Positions 48,011 through 58,984 of a stretch of DNA of 64,000 bases are shown one piece after another. The stretch comes from Sipunculus nudus (taxonomy: Eukaryota; Annelida; Sipuncula; Golfingiida; Sipunculidae). Under the pieces are notes generated by a model. It searched no databases, was not told the origin of the DNA, and saw only the letters and a program-made list of their open reading frames with translations. The position numbers were made by a program, and so were the translations under genes. The stretch is from NCBI GenBank assembly GCA_026874595.1, contig CM049306.1:80688142-80752141 (forward strand). The letters are read 5' to 3'. Within the stretch, counting starts at the first letter, position 1, and every line of letters starts with the position of its first letter.

Positions 48011-49323
48011 GTAAGATAAAGACCATAGGAACAATTACATCTTACATTGTTGATATCACCATCCTTGCCATGAGCTACATTTTCCTTAAAATATAAAAAA
48101 ATACGTCTAATATAAATTGCACTCCTTAGCTGTAGTTCAACAAATGAAAGCGGGATATAGAGATAATTTTTTTACGAAAATTTGCGACAACACTTGCCAT
48201 GGAAAACACTGGATCAACCGAGATACGTTTCACGATTAAACCGGATGAACTCTATCTCATGTATGATCTTTCATAAATTTGGGTAGATATTCGTGCGTCA
48301 GCTCTTACGTAATCCGTTTTACAGCAAGTCAAATCCGCCAAGTGTGATAACACCGGTCTCATGCTTAATCTTTAATTTAGCTGCGTAGACATTCATTGCC
48401 AGACATCCATTCGTTAGTTTTTACGTCCTTTCAACAGGAAAACATATCTGCAAACATAAACGAATGAAAACATAATCCCCTTAGCGAAGCAGTAAAAATC
48501 GAAATCTGAAAATCAATGAAATAAGAGTTTTATTCACCGTGGTCATTAATAGAGGGGCACATCGGACCTATTACCTCATACACACGCCTTTTATAACTAC
48601 ATCTGCTCTAGTTTATATTTTTATTCTTCATCTTACGACAAACTGCCTTCAATAAAACAATGTGAATAAATTGGAACATTTGGTGAAATCTATGATGAGG
48701 GCAATTAGCAGCTGTATAACATCTACTTAAATTTCTGAGTTAAATGGTCAAATTAAAAAAAACTTCGCACAAAGCCATATAACATAAAGTACCCAGGAAG
48801 AAGGCAGCCTAATCGATGAAAATATAGAAAAGAAAACGCATGCATATCGTCACGTAAGAGGACTATGACCGCAGTGACGTCATTCTCTCTCCCAAGGAAG
48901 ACGGCAAAATCTTGTTTTCTATTTTGTATGCAGATAAGTTTAGATTGGGCTCAATATTATTTATCAGGGCTGTGCGATATAATCGATATATCGTTATATA
49001 ATATATATCACGGTACGGCGATTCGCATATTGCGTATCGCGATACAGTTTTCAAAGATCGATATATCTTGATATTTAGTGAAACATGCCTTAAACTGAAT
49101 TTTTGTTAAACTAATGTTTCTGTCGTTTCTTGTGATGGGATACAAGGTTGTAATAGTACACTCAACCCATACCTCTAAACAATAGTCCAGAAGCCTATAA
49201 TTCCCGAGTTTTTTACACATGTAAGGCTTTAAAAAAATTGCTTTTAAAGATTTCATTGAGTACTGCCTATATATTACAGTAGTAAGTTATATTGGTATTT
49301 TTCGTGATTGAGATAAACGGATC

Positions 49324-49380
<57 letters not shown>

Positions 49381-50281
49381 CACACATGTTTTCCTATAAA
49401 TTTAGTACAATGAAAATATCGCATAACGTATCATGATACGCTACAACATATCGCAGTATATTGCAATACGAAATTTGCGGGCCATAACCAGCCCTGTTTT
49501 TTAATTGTTGATATTTTTGCGTACTGGTTGATACATGTCTGTGCGTTTAATTATGTTGCTTTATGAAGTGAGGTCATACAGGTCAGTAAGACAAAGAAGG
49601 TGGAGTTAAACAGGCCAGTGAGACAAAGGAGGTGGAGTAATACAGATCAGTGAGACAAAGGAGGTGGAGTCATACAGGGCAGGATTAGACAAAGGAGGTG
49701 GGGTTAATCAGGTAGGTAAGATGAAGGCGGTGAGGTCATACAGGTCAGTTAGACAAAGGAGGCTGAGTTAAACAGGTCATCGAGAGAAAGGAGGTGGAGT
49801 CATACAGGTCAGTGAGACAAAGGAGGTGGAGTCATACAGGTCAGTGAGACAAAAGGAGGTGGAGTGCGACAAAGGATATGGAGTCATACAGGTCAGTGAG
49901 ACAAAGGAGGTGGAGTCATACAGGTCAGTAAGACAAAGGAGGTGGAGTCATACAGGTCAGTGACACTAAGGAGTTGGGGTCATTTGGTCACTGTGTCATA
50001 CGAGATGGAACCATACAGGTCAGTGAGACAAAGAAAGGGGAGCTATACAGGTCAATGTAACAAAGGAGGAGCCATAGAGGTCATTGAGACAAAGGTGGAG
50101 GAAGCATACAGGTCATTAAGGGAAAGGGGGTGGAGTCATACAGGTCAGTTAGATAATGGAGGTTCAGCCATACAGGTCAGTGAGACAAAGTTGGTTGAGT
50201 TATACAGGTCAGTAAGACAAATTATATCATGTGTAACATATACTCAGTCGATTGTGTTTAATGATATATCTCTAAACATAG
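48011..50281 (+). other. Ddc: Ddc intron 2 (up to exon copy 3a)
   Basis: Starts GTAAGA. Holds a hAT-like MITE (48965-49496), a (TA)n run and, from 49569, the 32-bp minisatellite. If copy 3b is the one used, the intron extends to 51367. Confidence 0.7.
48965..49496. mobile_element. hAT-like non-autonomous element
   Basis: Ends CAGGGCTG ... CAGCCCTG are perfect 8-bp inverted repeats 532 bp apart. Inside both ends are runs of ATCGATATATCG and CGATACG/CGTATCG-type sequence typical of the CAGGGCTGTGCGATA class. It includes a (TA)n run (49327-49379). The flanking 8-mers (TTATTTAT and TTTTTTAA) are not a convincing target duplication. Confidence 0.6.
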
Positions 50282-50395
50282 ATGGCCAACCCGGCGTGTA
50301 CTGAACTCGAGGTTGTGATGAAAGACTGGCTCGGCAAGATGTTAAATCTACCGCACGACTTCTTGTCGGGAGGCAAAAGAGGTGTAGTCATACAG
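50282..50395 (+). CDS. Ddc: Ddc exon 3, copy a
   Basis: 38 codons, phase 0-0, acceptor ACATAG and donor GTCAGT. It encodes [13 protein letters not shown], then [17 protein letters not shown]. It differs from the family pattern at three places where copies b and c agree with it: Met to Lys before DWLGKM, and the glycine triplet before VIQ reads KRGVVIQ rather than KGGGVIQ. It is the most divergent copy and probably not the preferred exon. Including two copies in one mRNA would keep the frame but repeat 38 residues in the fold. Confidence 0.75.
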
Positions 50396-51367
50396 GTCAG
50401 TAAGCCAAAGGAGGTGGAGCCATACAGGTCAGTGAGACAAAGGGTGCGGAGTCATACAGGTCAGTGAGACAAAGGAGGTAGAATCATTCAGGTCAGTGAG
50501 ACAAAGGAAGCGGATTCAATTAGATCATTGAGACAAAGGAGGTGGATTCATACAGGTCAGTGAGACAAAGGAGGGGGAGCCATACAGTTTAGTATTAGAC
50601 AAAGGGGGTGGAGTTAAACAGGTTAGTAAGATGAAAGAGGTGGGGTCATACAGGTAAGCATTGGACAAAGGAGGTGGAGTTAAACAGGTAAGTAAGATAA
50701 AGGAGGTTAGGTCATACAGATCAGTATGACAAAGAAGGTGGAGTTATACAGGTCAGTGAGACAACGGAGGTGGAGTCAAACAGGTCAGTAAGACAAAGGA
50801 GGTGGAGTTAAACAGGCCAGGGAGACAAAGAAGGTGGAGTAATACAGATCAGTGAGACAAAGGAGGTGGAGTCATACAGGTCAGTATAAGACAAAGGGGG
50901 TGGGGTTAATCAGTTTGGTAAGATAAAGGAGGTGAGGTCATACAGGTCAGTTAGACAAAGGAGGTTGAGTTAAAAAGGTCATTGAGAGAAAGCAGGTGGA
51001 GTCATACAGGTCAGTGAGACAAAGGAGGTGGAGTCATACAGGTCAGTGAGACTAAGGAGTTGGGGTCATTTGGTCACTGTGTCATACGAGATGGAATCAT
51101 ACAGGTCAGTGAGACAAAGAAGGTGGAGCTATACAGGTCAATGTAACAAAGGAGGAGCCATAGAGGTCATTGAGACAAAGGTTGAGGAAGCATTCAGGTC
51201 ATTAAGGGAAAGGGGGTGGAGTCATACAGGTCAGTTAGATAATGGAGGTTCAGCCATACAGGTCAGTGAGACAAAGTTGGTTGAGTTATACAGGTCAGTG
51301 AGACAAATTATATCATGTGTAACATATACTCAGTCGCTTGTGTTTAATGATATATCTCTAAACGTAG

Positions 51368-51481
51368 ATGGCCAACCCGGCGTGTACTGAACTCGAGGTT
51401 GTGATGATGGACTGGCTCGGCAAGATGTTAAATCTACCGCACGACTTCTTGTCGGGAGGCAAAGGAGGTGGAGTCATACAG
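51368..51481 (+). CDS. Ddc: Ddc exon 3, copy b (consensus copy)
   Basis: Same length, phases and splice sites (ACGTAG acceptor, CAG/GTCAGT donor). The peptide keeps [17 protein letters not shown] and GGGVIQ, all as in animal AADC enzymes, so of the three copies this is the best candidate for the functional exon. The segment contributes to the large PLP domain just ahead of the phosphate-binding GxASE turn encoded by exon 4. The acceptor tract is only weakly pyrimidine-rich in all copies. Confidence 0.87.
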
Positions 51482-52423
51482 GTCAGTAAGCCAAAGGAGG
51501 TGGAGCCATACAGGTCAGTGAGACAAAGGAGGTAGATTCATACAGATCAGTGAGACAAAGGAGGTAGAATCATTCAGGTCAGTGAGACAAAGGAAGCGGA
51601 TTCAATTAGATCATTGAGACAAAGGAGGTGGATTCATACAGATCAGTGAGACAAAGGAGTGGGAGTCATACAGTTCAGTATTAGACAAAGGGGGTGGAGT
51701 TAAACAGGTAAGTAAGATAAAGGAGGTGGAGTCATACAGGTAAGCATTGGACAAAGGAGGTGGAGTTAAACAGATAAGTAAGATATAAAGGAGGTTAGGT
51801 CATACAGGTCAGTAAGACAAAGAAGGTGGAGTTATACAGGTCAGTCAGACAACGGAGGTGGAGTCAAACAGGTCAGTAAGACAAAGGAGGTGGAGTTAAA
51901 CAGGCCAGTGAGACAAAGGAGGTGGAGTAATACAGATCAGTAAGACAAAGGAGGTGGAGTCATACAGGTCATTATTAGACAAAGGAGGTGGGGTTAATCA
52001 GGTAGGTAAGATAAAGGAGGTGAGTTCATACAGGTCAGTTAGACAAAGAAGGTTGAGTTAAACAGGTCATTGAGAGAAAGGAGGTGGAGTCATACAGGTC
52101 AGTGAGACTAAGGAGTTGGGGTCATTTGGTCACTGTGTCATACGACATGGAATCATACAGGTCAGTGAGACAAAGAAAGGGGAGCTATACAGTTCAATGT
52201 AACAAAGGAGGAGCCATAGAGGTCATTTAGACAAAGGTGGAGGAAGCATACAGGTCATTAAGGGAAAGGGGGTGGAGTCATACATGTCAGTTAGATAATG
52301 GAGGTTCAGCCATACAGGTCAGTGAGACAAAGTTGGTTGAGTTATACAGGTCAGTGAGACAAATTATATCATGTGTAACATATACTCAGTCGCTTGTGTT
52401 TAATGATATATCTCTAAACGTAG

Positions 52424-52537
52424 ATGGCCAATTCGGCGTGTACTGAACTCGAGGTTGTGATGATGGACTGGCTCGGCAAGATGTTAAATCTACCGCACGA
52501 CTTCTTGTCGGGAGGCAAAGGAGGTGGAGTCATACAG
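52424..52537 (+). CDS. Ddc: Ddc exon 3, copy c
   Basis: Identical in length and phase to the other copies. It keeps MMDWLGKM and GGGVIQ but has Ser for the conserved Pro ([10 protein letters not shown]), through CCG to TCG, plus a synonymous AAC to AAT. Close similarity of copies b and c, including flanks, points to a more recent duplication than that of copy a. Confidence 0.78.
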
Positions 52538-54646
52538 GTCAGTAAGCCAAAGGAGGTGGAGCCATACAGGTCAGTGAGACAAAGGGTGCGGAGTCATACA
52601 GGTCAGTGAGACAAAGGAGGTAGAATCATTCAGGTCAGTGAGACAAAGGAAGCCGATTCATACAGACCACTGTGTCATAGGAGAAGGAATCAAACAGGTC
52701 AGTGAGAGAAATTTGGTGGATGGAGTCGTACAGGTTAATGAGACAAATGAGGAGGAGTAGTACAGGTCAGTGAGACAAAGGAGATGGGGTCATACAGGTA
52801 AGTATTGGACAACGGAAGTGGAATTAAACAGGTAAGTAAGATAAAGGAGGTGGGTTCATACAGGTGAGTATTGGACAATTAAGGTGGAGTTAAACAGGTA
52901 AGTAAGATAAAGGCGGTTAGGTCGTACAGGTCAGTAAGACAAAGAAGGTGGGTTCATACAGGTAAGCATTGGAAAAAGGAGGTGGGGTTAAACAGGTTGG
53001 TATGATAAAGGAGGTGAAGTCATACAGGTCAGTTAGTCAAAGGAGGTGGAGTTAAACAGGTCATTGAGAGAAAGGAGGTAGAATCATTCAGGTCAGTGAG
53101 ACAAAGGAAGCGGATTCATACAGATCAATGTGTCATAGGAGGTGGAGTCATACAGATAAGTTAGATAAAGGAGGTGAGGTCATACAGGTCAGTAAGGCAA
53201 AGAAGGTGGAGTTAAACAGGTCAGTGAGACAAAGGAGGTAGAGTCATACAGATCATTGAGACAAAGGAGGTAGATTCATACAGGTCAGTGAGACAAAGGA
53301 GGGGGAGTCATACAGGTCAGTATTAGACAAAGGAGGTGCAGTTGAACAGGTAAGTAAGATAAAGGAGGTGGGGTCATACTGGTAAGCATTGGACAAAGGA
53401 GGTGAAGTTAAACAGGTAAGTAAGATAAAGAAAGTGAGGTCATACAGGTCAGTAAGAGAAAGAAGGTGGAGTTAAACAGGTCAGTGAGACAAAGGAGGTG
53501 GAGTAAAACAGATAAGTAAGAGAAAGGAGTTGGAGCTATACAGGTCAATGTAACAAAGGAGGAGTCATAGAGGTCATTGAGACAAAGTTGCAGGAAGCAT
53601 TCAGGTCACTAAGGGAAAGAGGGTGGAGTCATACAGGTCAGTAAGACAAAGGAGGTGGAGTCATACAGGTCAGTAAGAGAAAGGAGGTGGAGTCATTCAG
53701 GTCAGTGAGACAAAGAAGGTTGAGCTATACAGGTCAATGTAACAAAGGAGGAGTCAGAGAGATCATTGAGACAAAGTTGCAGGAAGCATACAGGTCACTA
53801 AGGGAAAGGGGGTGGAGTCATACAGGTCAGTAAGAGAAAAGAGATGGAGTCATACATGTCAGTGAGACAAAGAAGGTTGAGCTATATAGGTCAATGTAAC
53901 AAAGGGAAGTCATAGAGGTCATTGAGACAAAGTTGCAGGAAGTATACAGGTCACTAAGGGAAAGGGGGTGGAGTCATACAGGTCAATTAGATAATGGAGG
54001 TTCAGCCATACAGGTCAGTGAGACAAAGTTGGTGGAGTCATACAGGTCAGTGAGACAAATTACGTGGAGTCATACAGGTTGGAGAGACAAAGGTTGTGGA
54101 ATTGGCCACGAGGGCTGTTGCGCGAAGCAGGCGCCAATTGGGAATAAATGTAAGCCGGGCCGTGTAGATTGGATGGGCGAATTAGGACCTTACAGACCAG
54201 AAGTGGGTGTGACAAAGTATTGCTTTACAGTCTAGATGGGCAAATTATGAACATACAGGTTATAGTGAGGCAAGTAATTTGTAAAATCTGGAATTTAAAC
54301 GGAATTTTAATGAGCATTGAAAGTAAACTTTGATCAAAATTCTCTGTGATTCTCTGTGATGTCTCAGATGAAGGGACAGGTACAAAATATATATTGAAAA
54401 TGTATATTGTTGCTGGTTGGTTATCATTATTATTGAGTAGGTGAATAAATAAGCAATAACCCTAGAAATCGCCTTCATCTATAAACGCTGTGATTTATGA
54501 CGGGGTTAAATGTTCTGTATTTTTTCTTCTAAATGACTTAAATATACTTAACTTTTAGAACTGCACATCCATGAAGGATCTTCAAGAAATAATTGTTTTC
54601 ATGAATGTTTTCCCAAACGATTCCTTACTGTACCAAACCTTCAAAG

Positions 54647-54781
54647 GGAACAGCTAGTGAAGTTATACTTGTAACCATGCTGGGCGCCAGAAACCGGGTG
54701 CTGCGCGAGAATCGGGAAGAACTCAGGACGAAAGAAGACTCAGAAATCATGGGGAAGCTGGTAGCCTACTGCTCTGACCAG
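54647..54781 (+). CDS. Ddc: Ddc coding exon 4
   Basis: 45 codons, phase 0-0, after CAAAG and before GTACGT. GTASEVILVTMLGAR carries the Ala-Ser that holds the PLP phosphate (SASE in vertebrates, TASE here). The exon ends KLVAYCSDQ, leading into the His of exon 5. The last 24 bases resemble the unit of the minisatellite in the following intron. Confidence 0.93.
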
Positions 54782-55791
54782 GTACGTATTACTGAAAACT
54801 TAATGATATGACCAGGTGCGATCGGTGGAACTTCCTGTTGAACAACTAACCGTGCTACTTATGTTCCGTATAATTATTCTAAAACTAGGTTATCTTACAG
54901 CTTGTGCTTAAATTTGACAAGGTAACCTCTCAGCTGATTTATTCCTCTGACCAGATAACATGTCCGTTGGTAATCAAAGTAATATGTAAACCGGTCCATT
55001 CTCTGTTACCTTACGGTTTGCCCGCTGTTGTGTCCGGGTTATGCTCTATATGCATAGCCTCACAGCTGACAGTCTAATGCTCTGACAACATTACCGCACA
55101 GTTGGCAGTCTAATGCTCAGACAACTTAACCGTACAGCTTGCGGTCTAATGCTCAGACAACATAACAGTACATCTGGTGGTCTAATGATCTAAGTACATA
55201 TCATTACAACTGGTTATCTTATGCTCTGACGACATAACCTTATATCTGGCGGTCTAATGATCTGACGACATAATCTTACAGCTGGCTGTGTAATGCTCTT
55301 ATGACATAACCGTACAGCTGGAGGTATATTGCTCAGACGACATAACCGTATATCTTGGGATCTAATGCTCTGACGTCAAAACCGTTCAGGAAGAGGTCTA
55401 ATGCTCTTATAGCCTTACATTTTGAGGGTTTATGCTCTGACGACATTATCTTACAGCTGGCGGTCTAACGCTCTTATGACATAATCTTACAGCTGGCGGT
55501 CTAATGCTCTTATGACATAACCGTGCAGCTGGAGGTATATTGCTCAGACGACATAACCGTACATCTTGACGTCTAATGCTCTGACGTCAAAACCGTTCAG
55601 GAAGGGGTCTAACGCTCTTATGGCATAACCGTTCAGCTGAGGTCTAATGCTTTGACGACATAACCTTAGAACAGATAGTCTAATGCTCCGGCCACATGTT
55701 GTGATTTGATCAATAATACTACTACAACTACTACTACTGCTAATTATTATTATTATTATTATATTATTATTATTGGGTTAATTATCTGTAG
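54782..55791 (+). other. Ddc: Ddc intron 4
   Basis: GTACGT to CTGTAG, phase 0. Almost wholly occupied by the 36-bp minisatellite and its decayed edges, then a (TAT)n tract just before the acceptor. Confidence 0.8.
55045..55700 (+). repeat. 36-bp minisatellite resembling the exon 4 donor
   Basis: About 18 units of CGTACAGCTGGCGGTCTAAT + GCTCTGACGACATAAC. Exon 4 ends AAGCTGGTAGCCTACT + GCTCTGACCAG before GTACG. The shared pattern AGCTGG..G.CTA.TGCTCTGAC is in the same order and spacing, and the intron start aligns with the GACATAACCGTA part. A run of four variant unit types (GAGGTATATT, ATCTTG, TTCAGGAAG and a plain unit) occurs twice, so the array also has a higher-order repeat. Units are more diverged than in intron 3, so the array is older. 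Confidence 0.8.
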
Positions 55792-55935
55792 GCACACTCG
55801 TCAGTAGAACGAGCTGGTCTATTGGCGGCGATGAAAATCCATAAAGTTGAGAGCGATGAGAAATGCTGTATGCGAGGGGATGCTCTGGCTGACGCCATTA
55901 ACCAGGACAAACAACGAGGACTTGTACCATTTTAT
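55792..55935 (+). CDS. Ddc: Ddc coding exon 5
   Basis: 48 codons, phase 0-0. AHSSVERAGLLAAMK contains the histidine (human His192) that stacks on the PLP ring. The rest, with KCCMRGDALADAINQDKQ, is a helical part of the large domain and ends GLVPFY. Confidence 0.93.
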
Positions 55936-56455
55936 GTAGGATTTTCGAATCTTATTCGTATATAGAAGTTAGTATATTGAAAAAATGTATTAAGTAATAG
56001 CTTCAATATTATATAATTTTTATTACATTAATCATTACAATAATTACAGCATCAAAATGTTGTACTGATTTCGTACACCAAATCGAAGTGGCAATTAGCG
56101 AACAATATTTTCATAAAGCATAATGACAAAGGCCTAGTAAGATTCCTTTTAGAAATAATATAAACTTTGATGGGGAATATTACTACGGGATTCTTCATAT
56201 CCCCATACCTTTTTTTAAAAATTCAAACGTAAATTTAGTACGTGTTATAGCCTATTTTATCAACAGTGTTAAGAAATATTTGGTTATAAAGACTTTTAAA
56301 TAGCAGTAGTAGTATAATTATGATATTCTATAATTGTATACCCTGTACACGCTTCTCCTTTGACATTAAGAACATTGATGGAATTTGAATAGTCAGGCAT
56401 ATGCCCATAACGGTACGTGAAGTTTATGATTTATATTTGGATTTCTGTTCTGCAG
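55936..56455 (+). other. Ddc: Ddc intron 5
   Basis: GTAGGA to TGCAG. AT-rich, nothing else seen. Confidence 0.7.
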
Positions 56456-56522
56456 GCGGTTGCCACATTAGGTACCACGCCGTCCTGTGCCTTTGACAAG
56501 CTTAAAGAGATAGGACCTGTGT
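56456..56522 (+). CDS. Ddc: Ddc coding exon 6
   Basis: 22 codons plus one base (phase 0 in, 1 out, donor GTAAGT). AVATLGTTPSCAFDKLKEIGPV includes the ATLGTT strand whose Thr (human Thr246) lines the active site. Confidence 0.92.
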
Positions 56523-56679
56523 GTAAGTAAATACCGATACTGACTGGTTTAAATGACTGAATAATCTATAGGCTTACAACTCAGATTTTTTGGCTGAAAT
56601 GTTATACTTTCCAAGCATTAGGTATGTATTAATTGTAATTCTCTCATATTAAACGACCTCATCCCTTCGTGAACTCAAC

Positions 56680-56754
<75 letters not shown>

Positions 56755-57246
56755 AAGGAACAGCACTCTGTTTATATCGATCGGACCAACCTAAGGCCAC
56801 AACAATAATAAAAATTGTTCTGTGGAGTACGACTCTTCATAAATTAGATGTTGTGTTATTGAGCACCAAAGCCTCTGTACTCTTGGCACATATGATTGGT
56901 GCTGTGCCTCTTTCCTACAGTTTTATAATATCAAACAGTTCATGGTAAAATGAAATATTTGAAATAGTATTATATAATAATTTATGACCCAAAATAAGTA
57001 GAACAAAACATGTTTGTTTGGCCTCATAATGGATTTTTATTTTTCATGTTTATAATGCCATTGGATAGAAGTTTCAAGTCGCAACACCCTAGTTGCTACC
57101 AGATATTTCCCCTCAATATTAAAACGTAAGCAATTAATCCGGAGTGAATAAATAAATATTCAGAAAACAAGAAACCATGGCCCACGGATATGTTGGAGTC
57201 GGTTATCTCACTGCAGGTCAATATTTTCTTGATATTTTTCTTTCAG
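56523..57246 (+). other. Ddc: Ddc intron 6
   Basis: Phase 1. Contains a (TA)n run at 56683-56751 (about 34 units). No other feature. Confidence 0.8.
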
Positions 57247-57341
57247 GTAATAGAGAAAATGTATGGCTTCATATAGACGCCGCCTATGCCGGGTCTGCCT
57301 TCATATGTCCCGAGTTTAGACCGCTGCTTGATGGTGTGGAG
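57247..57341 (+). CDS. Ddc: Ddc coding exon 7
   Basis: Two bases complete a Cys codon with exon 6, then 31 codons: [18 protein letters not shown] and [13 protein letters not shown]. The Asp of HIDAAYAG (human Asp271) bonds to the pyridine nitrogen of PLP. Ends phase 0 before GTATTC. Confidence 0.93.
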
Positions 57342-57807
57342 GTATTCAAATTCCACATATCCCTACTATGACTGTGATGATACATTCTGATATTAAGTCA
57401 GTACATGTATAACCTTTTTCCGATGGAAAGACACGTTTGACGTTTACAAATAGTATCCCACCGACATATAGGGAATGTTATGTGCAACGTCAAAGTCGTT
57501 TTGTAAAGTCTAAAACTTATTTGTTTTCCAGATTCATCAGTCAGACCGATAACAGATTTTTAATTTCAATATATGAATTTGTGAATAGAAGGAGGTAGCT
57601 CCTAAAACTAAAATCTGTTTTTATGTTCTTATCTGAAGGGAGTCCTACAATGTGTTGAAGGCAAACATATATATTTTAATTTAAATGATTAATTGTCGTT
57701 TTAATAGGTGAATGTCCCTTTTAATCCATTTTTCATCTTCACCTAACTAGTTTGATCTCAGTACACTTTTTCTTTTTGTGTTATTTGATGAAGACTTTTG
57801 CTTACAG
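57342..57807 (+). other. Ddc: Ddc intron 7
   Basis: GTATTC to TTACAG. Nothing further recognised. Confidence 0.7.
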
Positions 57808-57875
57808 CTTGCAGATTCTTTCAACTTTAACGCTCACAAATGGATGCTGGTAAACTTTGATTGCTCGGCCATGTG
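57808..57875 (+). CDS. Ddc: Ddc coding exon 8 with the PLP lysine
   Basis: 22 codons plus two bases (phase 2 out, donor GTAAGT). [22 protein letters not shown] contains the Schiff-base lysine in NAHKW (human Lys303 in NPHKW). The catalytic lysine and its Asn and His neighbours are intact, so the product should bind PLP covalently. Confidence 0.94.
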
Positions 57876-57892
57876 GTAAGTATGCTTTTAGA

Positions 57893-58215
57893 TCGGCTTC
57901 TGTGACTCAGGAGTAAAGCACAAGACTCAAAGCCGGAAGGTCGTGAGTTCAAATCTCAACCGAAAAGCGCAGAGATTTTACGCGGTCGGCCCACCGCTCT
58001 GCTGGCTTAATGGGAAGACTGTGCCACACGGCCATGTATCACTCACAATCGAGTGCGTCTTTGGGGGGGGGGGGGGGTCCTCGGTTTTATGACCAAATAA
58101 TGGGCTTTTGTTACACACCAAGGAATCGCAGGTGAGGTAGACACCGGGCCTGAGTGACGCAAGGATACAAAATTAAAGCAAGTACTACTGCACTGTCAAG
58201 AAGTCCCAAGCAGAA
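57893..58215 (+). mobile_element. tRNA-derived SINE in intron 8
   Basis: A tRNA-like head has an A-box-like GTGACTCAGGAGTAAAGC and a B box GTTCAAATC (57947-57955) inside a T-arm-like GTGAGTTCAAATCTCAAC, at tRNA-like spacing. The body includes GCGGTCGGCCCACCGC and a G run (58063-58077, 15 G). No intact acceptor stem, so it is not a tRNA gene. The tail end is approximate. Confidence 0.6.
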
Positions 58216-58478
58216 ATGGAAACTCTGCAAAAGAACATAGTAAGGGTTAGAACTAGATAAGTTAGTATTTATAAAATGGAGGTGGTGACCTCCACTAAAA
58301 GTCTTTAAAGCTATGTTTTCTGTATTTACATTTTTGCCTCCGCCAGGAGGGTATGCGTTTCTTCCCCGTCCGTGTGTGTGTTTGTGTGTGTTTTTTGTAT
58401 GTTTGTTCTAAACCTAACTGACGCAATCTTTAAAAATATCAGTTGTATAATATTAAAGTAACTGATAAACTTTCACAG

Positions 58479-58569
58479 GGTTAAAGACTCCTCTCAGATT
58501 GTGGATGCCTTCAATGTAGACCCGCTGTATTTAAAACATGATTACCAGGACCAAGCCCCAGACTTCAGG
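58479..58569 (+). CDS. Ddc: Ddc coding exon 9, flexible catalytic loop
   Basis: One base completes Trp, then 30 codons: VKDSSQIVDAFNVDPLYLKH, then QDQAPDFR, ending before GTAAGC (phase 0). This is the mobile loop over the active site. It keeps the Tyr in DPLYLKH (human Tyr332). Tyr there is associated with decarboxylation, while Phe at this site marks aldehyde-forming relatives in insects and plants. The sequence is AADC-like, not histidine-decarboxylase-like (which has FSVNPIYLRH). Confidence 0.92.
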
Positions 58570-58686
58570 GTAAGCATGAAACGATAACACACACACAAAC
58601 ACGCACAACACAACCAGAAAAAATATGTGTATACAGTGAACCTCTAATTGTGGCCACTTCTATAAACGGTGCCCATATAATAGAGG

Positions 58687-58724
<38 letters not shown>

Positions 58725-58984
58725 CCAACGGCGGATCTGGAGGGGTGCATTGCTGTCTCGTATACGTTATATGGCCTTTCATCTAAATTTCACCATGGAT
58801 ATTACCTGAGATAATTTTTATCTCAAACTGATTCCCTTCCTAATTCTCCTACACTAACCTTATTATATTTTAAGAGAATCCCAGCAATACCAATGACTGA
58901 AAACGCCTTTTGGGCAATGAGTGGTCAGTCAAAAGGCTGCATAACGCCATACCTTTCTATGGGAATAATGCCTCCCCTATACTA

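Larger units (their letters stand above)
49981..53140 (+). repeat. Higher-order tandem units of 1086 and 1056 bp
   Basis: The landmark CATTTGGTCACTGTGTCATACGA occurs at 49981, 51067 and 52123, and exon 3 starts at 50282, 51368 and 52424. Both series give spacings of 1086 and 1056. The 30-base difference is about one minisatellite unit. Units share private variants such as GATAATGGAGGTTCAGCC before each exon. At 53990-54060 the same pre-exon block recurs without an exon after it, a fourth, exon-less end. Confidence 0.9.
49569..54275 (+). repeat. 32-bp minisatellite grown from the exon 3 splice donor
   Basis: Unit GGTGGAGTCATACAG|GTCAGTGAG plus ACAAAGGA, period 32 (for example CATACAGG at 49801 and 49833). 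The bar marks the exon 3 / intron 3 boundary: real exon 3 ends GGCAAAGGAGGTGGAGTCATACAG before GTCAGTAAG. So each unit carries about 23 exon bases and 9 intron bases, including a complete 5' splice site. By length there is room for well over 100 units; they vary by point changes and by an inserted TATTAGAC spacer type. The array lies on both sides of all three exon copies, is cleanest in the middle, and decays from about 54100 to 54275. Peptides read from it (YRSVRQ repeats) are meaningless. Confidence 0.93.

Noticed and set aside
49942..51390. 120-codon frames with repeated YRSVRQ peptides
   Set aside because: They are readings of the 32-bp minisatellite. The period is not a multiple of three and stops recur.
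49569..54275. CRISPR-like array of ~32-bp repeats
   Set aside because: Repeats are contiguous with no unique spacers, in a spliced animal gene.
57893..57970. Possible tRNA gene
   Set aside because: B box present but no acceptor stem or full cloverleaf; fits a SINE head.
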